A stretch of 33,187 nt of DNA, taken from NCBI RefSeq assembly GCF_000379785.1, contig NZ_KB903684.1:133-33319 (forward strand). The letters are read 5' to 3'. The notes under the pieces were generated by a model, which had not been told where the DNA came from, searched no databases, and worked only from the letters and a program-made list of their open reading frames with translations. Source of the DNA: Gallibacterium anatis DSM 16844 = F 149. Lineage in GTDB: Bacteria > Pseudomonadota > Gammaproteobacteria > Enterobacterales > Pasteurellaceae. Below are positions 30,717 through 33,187 of the stretch, piece after piece. Within the stretch, counting starts at the first letter, position 1, and each line of letters begins with the position of its first letter. The translations under genes and the position numbers were made by a program.

Positions 30717-32084
30717 ATGTCAGAAATTTTATGGGATCATAATCTGATTCGGAAATATAACCAATCAGGACCGCGTTATACTTCATATCCGACAGCATTG
30801 GAATTTAATGAAGTTTATAACAATGATGATTTTATTATGGCGGCGGAACGTTATCCGACACGGCCGTTATCATTATATGTGCATATTCCTTTCTGTCATA
30901 AGCTCTGTTATTTCTGTGCGTGTAATAAAGTCATTACACGGCATCAACATAAAGCGGATATTTATTTGGACTACTTGGAAAAAGAGATCCGCACCCGTTC
31001 AGCGTTATTCTCAAAACGTACCGTTACCCAAATTCACTGGGGCGGCGGTACACCGACCTATTTGACGGAAGAGCAGTCTGACCGTTTAATGTCTATGTTA
31101 CGTAGCCATTTCACAATTAGTGAAAATGCGGAAATCAGTATCGAAATGGATCCACGTGAAATTGAGCTTTCGATGTTGGATCATCTGCGTAAAATCGGTT
31201 TCAATCGCATCAGTATGGGCGTGCAGGATTTTAATAAAGAGGTTCAGAAAGCAATCAATCGAGAACAGGATGAACAGTTTATTTTTGACTTAATGCATCA
31301 CGCTCGTGAGTTGGGCTTTCAATCCACCAATCTTGATTTGATTTACGGTTTGCCGTTGCAAACATTAGACAGCTTTATGTTTACCTTGCAGAAAGTGCTT
31401 GAATTAAATCCTGATCGCTTAAGTGTTTTCAATTACGCACATTTACCGACACGTTTTGCCGGTCAACGCAAAATTAAACAGGAAATGTTGCCTTCACCGG
31501 AAACAAAATTATCTATACTGCAAAATACCATCGAATTTTTAACCAGCTCCGGTTACAAATTTATCGGAATGGATCACTTTGCCAAACCGGATGATGAATT
31601 GGCTATTGCGCAGGCAAATGGCGTTTTGCATCGTAATTTCCAAGGCTACACCACTCAGGAAGAGTGCGATTTGTTGGGAATGGGCGTGTCTGCAATCAGT
31701 CTTTTAGGCGACACTTATGCACAAAACCAAAAAGAACTGAAAAGTTACTATGCCGACATTGAAACTCGCGGTATCGCATTAAATAAAGGCTTAGTGATGA
31801 CACGTGAAGACTGTTTACGCCGTGATGTCATTAAAGCCTTAATCTGCAACTTCAAATTGAAATTTGCGGTTATCGAGCAACAATATCAAATCAACTTTAA
31901 GCAGCATTTCGCTGAAGATTTGGCATTGCTTGCCCCTTTAGTCGAAGACGGATTACTTAGCATTGATGATGAAGGCATTACCGTTTCATCAAAAGGGCGT
32001 CTGTTAATTCGCAACATCTGTATGTGTTTTGATACTTACTCTCGCCAACAGGCAAAACGTCAGCAGTTTTCACGTATTATTTAA
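30717..32084 (+). CDS. hemN: Oxygen-independent coproporphyrinogen III oxidase
   Basis: HemN is a radical-SAM enzyme that decarboxylates coproporphyrinogen III to protoporphyrinogen IX without oxygen. The 455-residue protein has the cluster motif HIPFCHKLCYFCACNK, with Cys60, Cys64 and Cys67 as iron-sulfur ligands and Cys69 conserved in true HemN. Other landmarks are HWGGGTPTYL, EMDPREIEL, MGVQDFNKEVQKAINREQ, DLIYGLPLQT, FIGMDHFAKPDDELA and the C-terminal RNICMCFDTY. Length and all blocks agree with genuine HemN rather than the shorter HemW. yggT follows after 15 bp. Confidence 0.97.
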   Translation: MSEILWDHNLIRKYNQSGPRYTSYPTALEFNEVYNNDDFIMAAERYPTRPLSLYVHIPFCHKLCYFCACNKVITRHQHKADIYLDYLEKEIRTRSALFSKRTVTQIHWGGGTPTYLTEEQSDRLMSMLRSHFTISENAEISIEMDPREIELSMLDHLRKIGFNRISMGVQDFNKEVQKAINREQDEQFIFDLMHHARELGFQSTNLDLIYGLPLQTLDSFMFTLQKVLELNPDRLSVFNYAHLPTRFAGQRKIKQEMLPSPETKLSILQNTIEFLTSSGYKFIGMDHFAKPDDELAIAQANGVLHRNFQGYTTQEECDLLGMGVSAISLLGDTYAQNQKELKSYYADIETRGIALNKGLVMTREDCLRRDVIKALICNFKLKFAVIEQQYQINFKQHFAEDLALLAPLVEDGLLSIDDEGITVSSKGRLLIRNICMCFDTYSRQQAKRQQFSRII

Positions 32085-32099
32085 TGAAAAGGAATCCGG

Positions 32100-32657
32100 A
32101 TGAATACTTTACAATTTATCATTCAAACCGTTATCGGCGTCTATATTTTTATTTTAGTCGCAAAAGTCTGGTTGCAATATTGCAAAGTTGATTTCTACAA
32201 TCCGTTGTCGCAAACATTAGTAAAATTGACACAACCGGTGTTGTTGCCGTTACGTAAAATCGTGCCAATGAAATATGGCATTGATTTTGCTGCAGTTTTG
32301 CTTGCGTTTATGCTAGGTGCAATCAAATTGCCTTTGCTCTATTTTGTGGTTTCCGGCCATCTTTCATTAGAATTGCCTTATGTGCTGTTATTAGGCGTGC
32401 TTTCTGTTGTTAAAGCGTGGGGTGAAATCATCTTTTGGGCGATATTTTTACGTGCTATTTTGAGTTGGTTCAGTCGTGGCGGTAATCCGTTAGATTATGT
32501 GTTATATCAAATCAGTGAACCGTTGCTGGCACCGATCCGCCGTATTTTACCACGCACCGGAATGCTTGATTTTTCAGTAATGGTATTAGGGATTATCCTG
32601 ATTCTACTCAATAACGTATTGCTTGATCTCTTTGGTCAACTTTGGATGATTGCGTAA
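32100..32657 (+). CDS. yggT: YggT-family integral membrane protein
   Basis: The 185-residue protein is a tandem of two YGGT units. Each ends in a repeated pattern: [20 protein letters not shown] near residues 35-55, and [20 protein letters not shown] near residues 130-150. Four or five membrane segments are visible. The family is linked to osmotic or ion stress and cell-envelope functions, but the mechanism is not settled. AAAAGGA precedes the ATG, and the stop codon overlaps the yggU start (TAATG), the conserved yggT-yggU pairing. Confidence 0.92.
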   Translation: MNTLQFIIQTVIGVYIFILVAKVWLQYCKVDFYNPLSQTLVKLTQPVLLPLRKIVPMKYGIDFAAVLLAFMLGAIKLPLLYFVVSGHLSLELPYVLLLGVLSVVKAWGEIIFWAIFLRAILSWFSRGGNPLDYVLYQISEPLLAPIRRILPRTGMLDFSVMVLGIILILLNNVLLDLFGQLWMIA

Positions 32658-32878
32658 TGGCAGTCAATCGTACTGAAAATGGGCTGTTGTTAAACATTAT
32701 CCTGCAGCCCAAAGCCGGAAAGGATCAAATTGTCGGCTTATATGGTGATGAATTAAAAATCACTATTACCGCACCGCCTATTGATGGCAAAGCTAACGCT
32801 CATCTGCTTAAATTTCTTAGCAAACAATTTAAAGTCGCCAAAACACAAATTGAATGGCATATAGGACAAAATAGTTGA
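32657..32878 (+). pseudogene. yggU: YggU (DUF167) gene, 3' end replaced by an insertion sequence
   Basis: The 73-residue reading frame matches YggU from its start through residue ~66: [49 protein letters not shown]. The conserved continuation (a GEL-RHK block and about 20 more residues, roughly 96 in E. coli) is missing. Instead the frame reads WHIGQNS and stops in sequence that belongs to the IS. The ATG at 32657 overlaps the yggT stop; a TTG five codons earlier is inferior. The core DUF167 fold may be incomplete, so loss of function is likely but not certain. Confidence 0.75.
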
Positions 32879-32886
32879 TAAAAATA

Positions 32887-32926
32887 GGCTTAAAGCCTTA
32901 TAGTACAAGGCTTTAAGCCCTCTTTT
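32887..32926 (+). terminator. Hairpin and T-run inside the IS terminus
   Basis: GGCTTAAAGCCTT (32887-32899) and AAGGCTTTAAGCC (32907-32919) form a perfect 13-bp stem with a 7-base loop, followed by CTCTTTTT. It will terminate the incoming hemN-yggT-yggU transcript just before the transposase. It probably belongs to the IS because it lies beyond the point where YggU is cut. Confidence 0.75.
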
Positions 32927-32932
32927 TGAAAT

Positions 32933-33187
32933 ATGAATAAAAAACTGCCCTTTCTGCCATAACACCTCAATTCAGAAGTATGGCAAACAAAATAATCTTC
33001 AACGTTATAAATGCCCCAGCTGTAATAAAACATTTACCTTCAAACCTAAATTAAATCCGGAACAAATCTGGCTTAATTATACTATTGGTAAACAGACTCA
33101 ACAGCAGTTAGCTGATAAATATCATTGCTCTCCACGAACTATACGAAGATATTTAGAAAAAGCGTCTAAAACATTATTAAATCCCCC
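32933..33187 (+). pseudogene. Zn-ribbon transposase, N-terminal part, frame broken at an A6 run
   Basis: From 32937 one open frame encodes a zinc ribbon with two CxxC pairs (CPFC and CPSC about 27 residues apart, ending NKTF). A helix-turn-helix follows (QTQQQLADKYHCSPRTIRRYLEKA), and the frame continues to the window edge. This frame has no ATG, GTG or TTG start. The only nearby ATG (32933) is one base out of phase. Removing one A from the run of six at 32939-32944 would join it to give MNKNCPFC, the expected N-terminus. Frameshift mutation, transcriptional slippage or a sequencing error are all possible. Confidence 0.65.

Larger units (their letters stand above)
32853..33187 (+). mobile_element. 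Left part of an insertion sequence with Zn-ribbon transposase
   Basis: The element begins where YggU homology stops, about 32853-32856, with GGCATATAGGACAAAATAG as its probable terminus. A 13-bp-stem hairpin and then a transposase frame follow, which runs off the right edge. The other end and the target duplication are not visible. The transposase type (two CxxC pairs plus helix-turn-helix) recalls the IS256/IS1249-like 'variant Zn-binding' group; it is unrelated to the IS at the left edge. Confidence 0.65.

Noticed and set aside
32887-32926. Native yggU terminator
   Set aside because: It lies beyond the point where yggU homology is lost, so it more likely entered with the insertion sequence.

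Overview
The window reads as chromosomal DNA of a gammaproteobacterium, most likely a member of the Pasteurellaceae. The base composition is AT-rich. Every housekeeping protein resembles its Escherichia coli/Haemophilus counterpart in length and motifs. The gene set yihI - DUF2489 - hemN and a TRAP sugar-acid transporter also fit that family. Genus and species cannot be fixed from the sequence alone, and the Haemophilus-type DNA uptake 9-mer is strikingly rare (two copies seen).

Layout. Positions 1-~147 hold the end of an insertion sequence with the 5' end of an IS1182-like transposase gene running off the left edge. Positions 198-18261, all on the minus strand, are a complete division/cell-wall (dcw) cluster in the canonical order mraZ, rsmH, ftsL, ftsI, murE, murF, mraY, murD, ftsW, murG, murC, ddlB, ftsQ, ftsA, ftsZ, lpxC. 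Three GTGGTA repeats, spaced 10 bp apart, lie upstream of mraZ and look like its autoregulatory operator. Positions 18491-26457 are an accessory sugar-acid locus: a divergent GntR/FCD regulator resembling LgoR, then a plus-strand operon of an LgoD-like L-galactonate dehydrogenase, a three-part TRAP transporter, tagaturonate reductase (uxaB) and altronate dehydratase (uxaA). After a bidirectional terminator come gyrB and a small lipoprotein gene (minus strand), then yihI, a DUF2489 gene, hemN, yggT and a 3'-truncated yggU (plus strand). From about 32853 a second, unrelated insertion sequence with a Zn-ribbon transposase runs off the right edge.

How the genes work together. The dcw genes make lipid II (murE, murF, mraY, murD, murG, murC, ddlB), polymerise and cross-link it at the septum (ftsW, ftsI, ftsL, ftsQ), build the Z ring (ftsA, ftsZ) and commit lipid A synthesis (lpxC). 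The accessory operon makes biochemical sense as a complete route for external L-galactonate: TRAP uptake, oxidation to D-tagaturonate (LgoD), reduction to D-altronate (UxaB), and dehydration to 2-keto-3-deoxygluconate (UxaA). Uronate isomerase (uxaC) is absent, which favours L-galactonate over D-galacturonate as the inducing substrate. The use of a TRAP transporter instead of the E. coli permease LgoT is the most interesting biological feature. Proline codon usage changes abruptly between the TRAP genes and uxaB, suggesting that the operon was assembled from two sources.

Both edges fall inside insertion sequences, so the window may be an assembly contig broken at multi-copy repeats. No stretch above 300 bases lacks a gene. 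I saw no tRNA, rRNA or CRISPR array.
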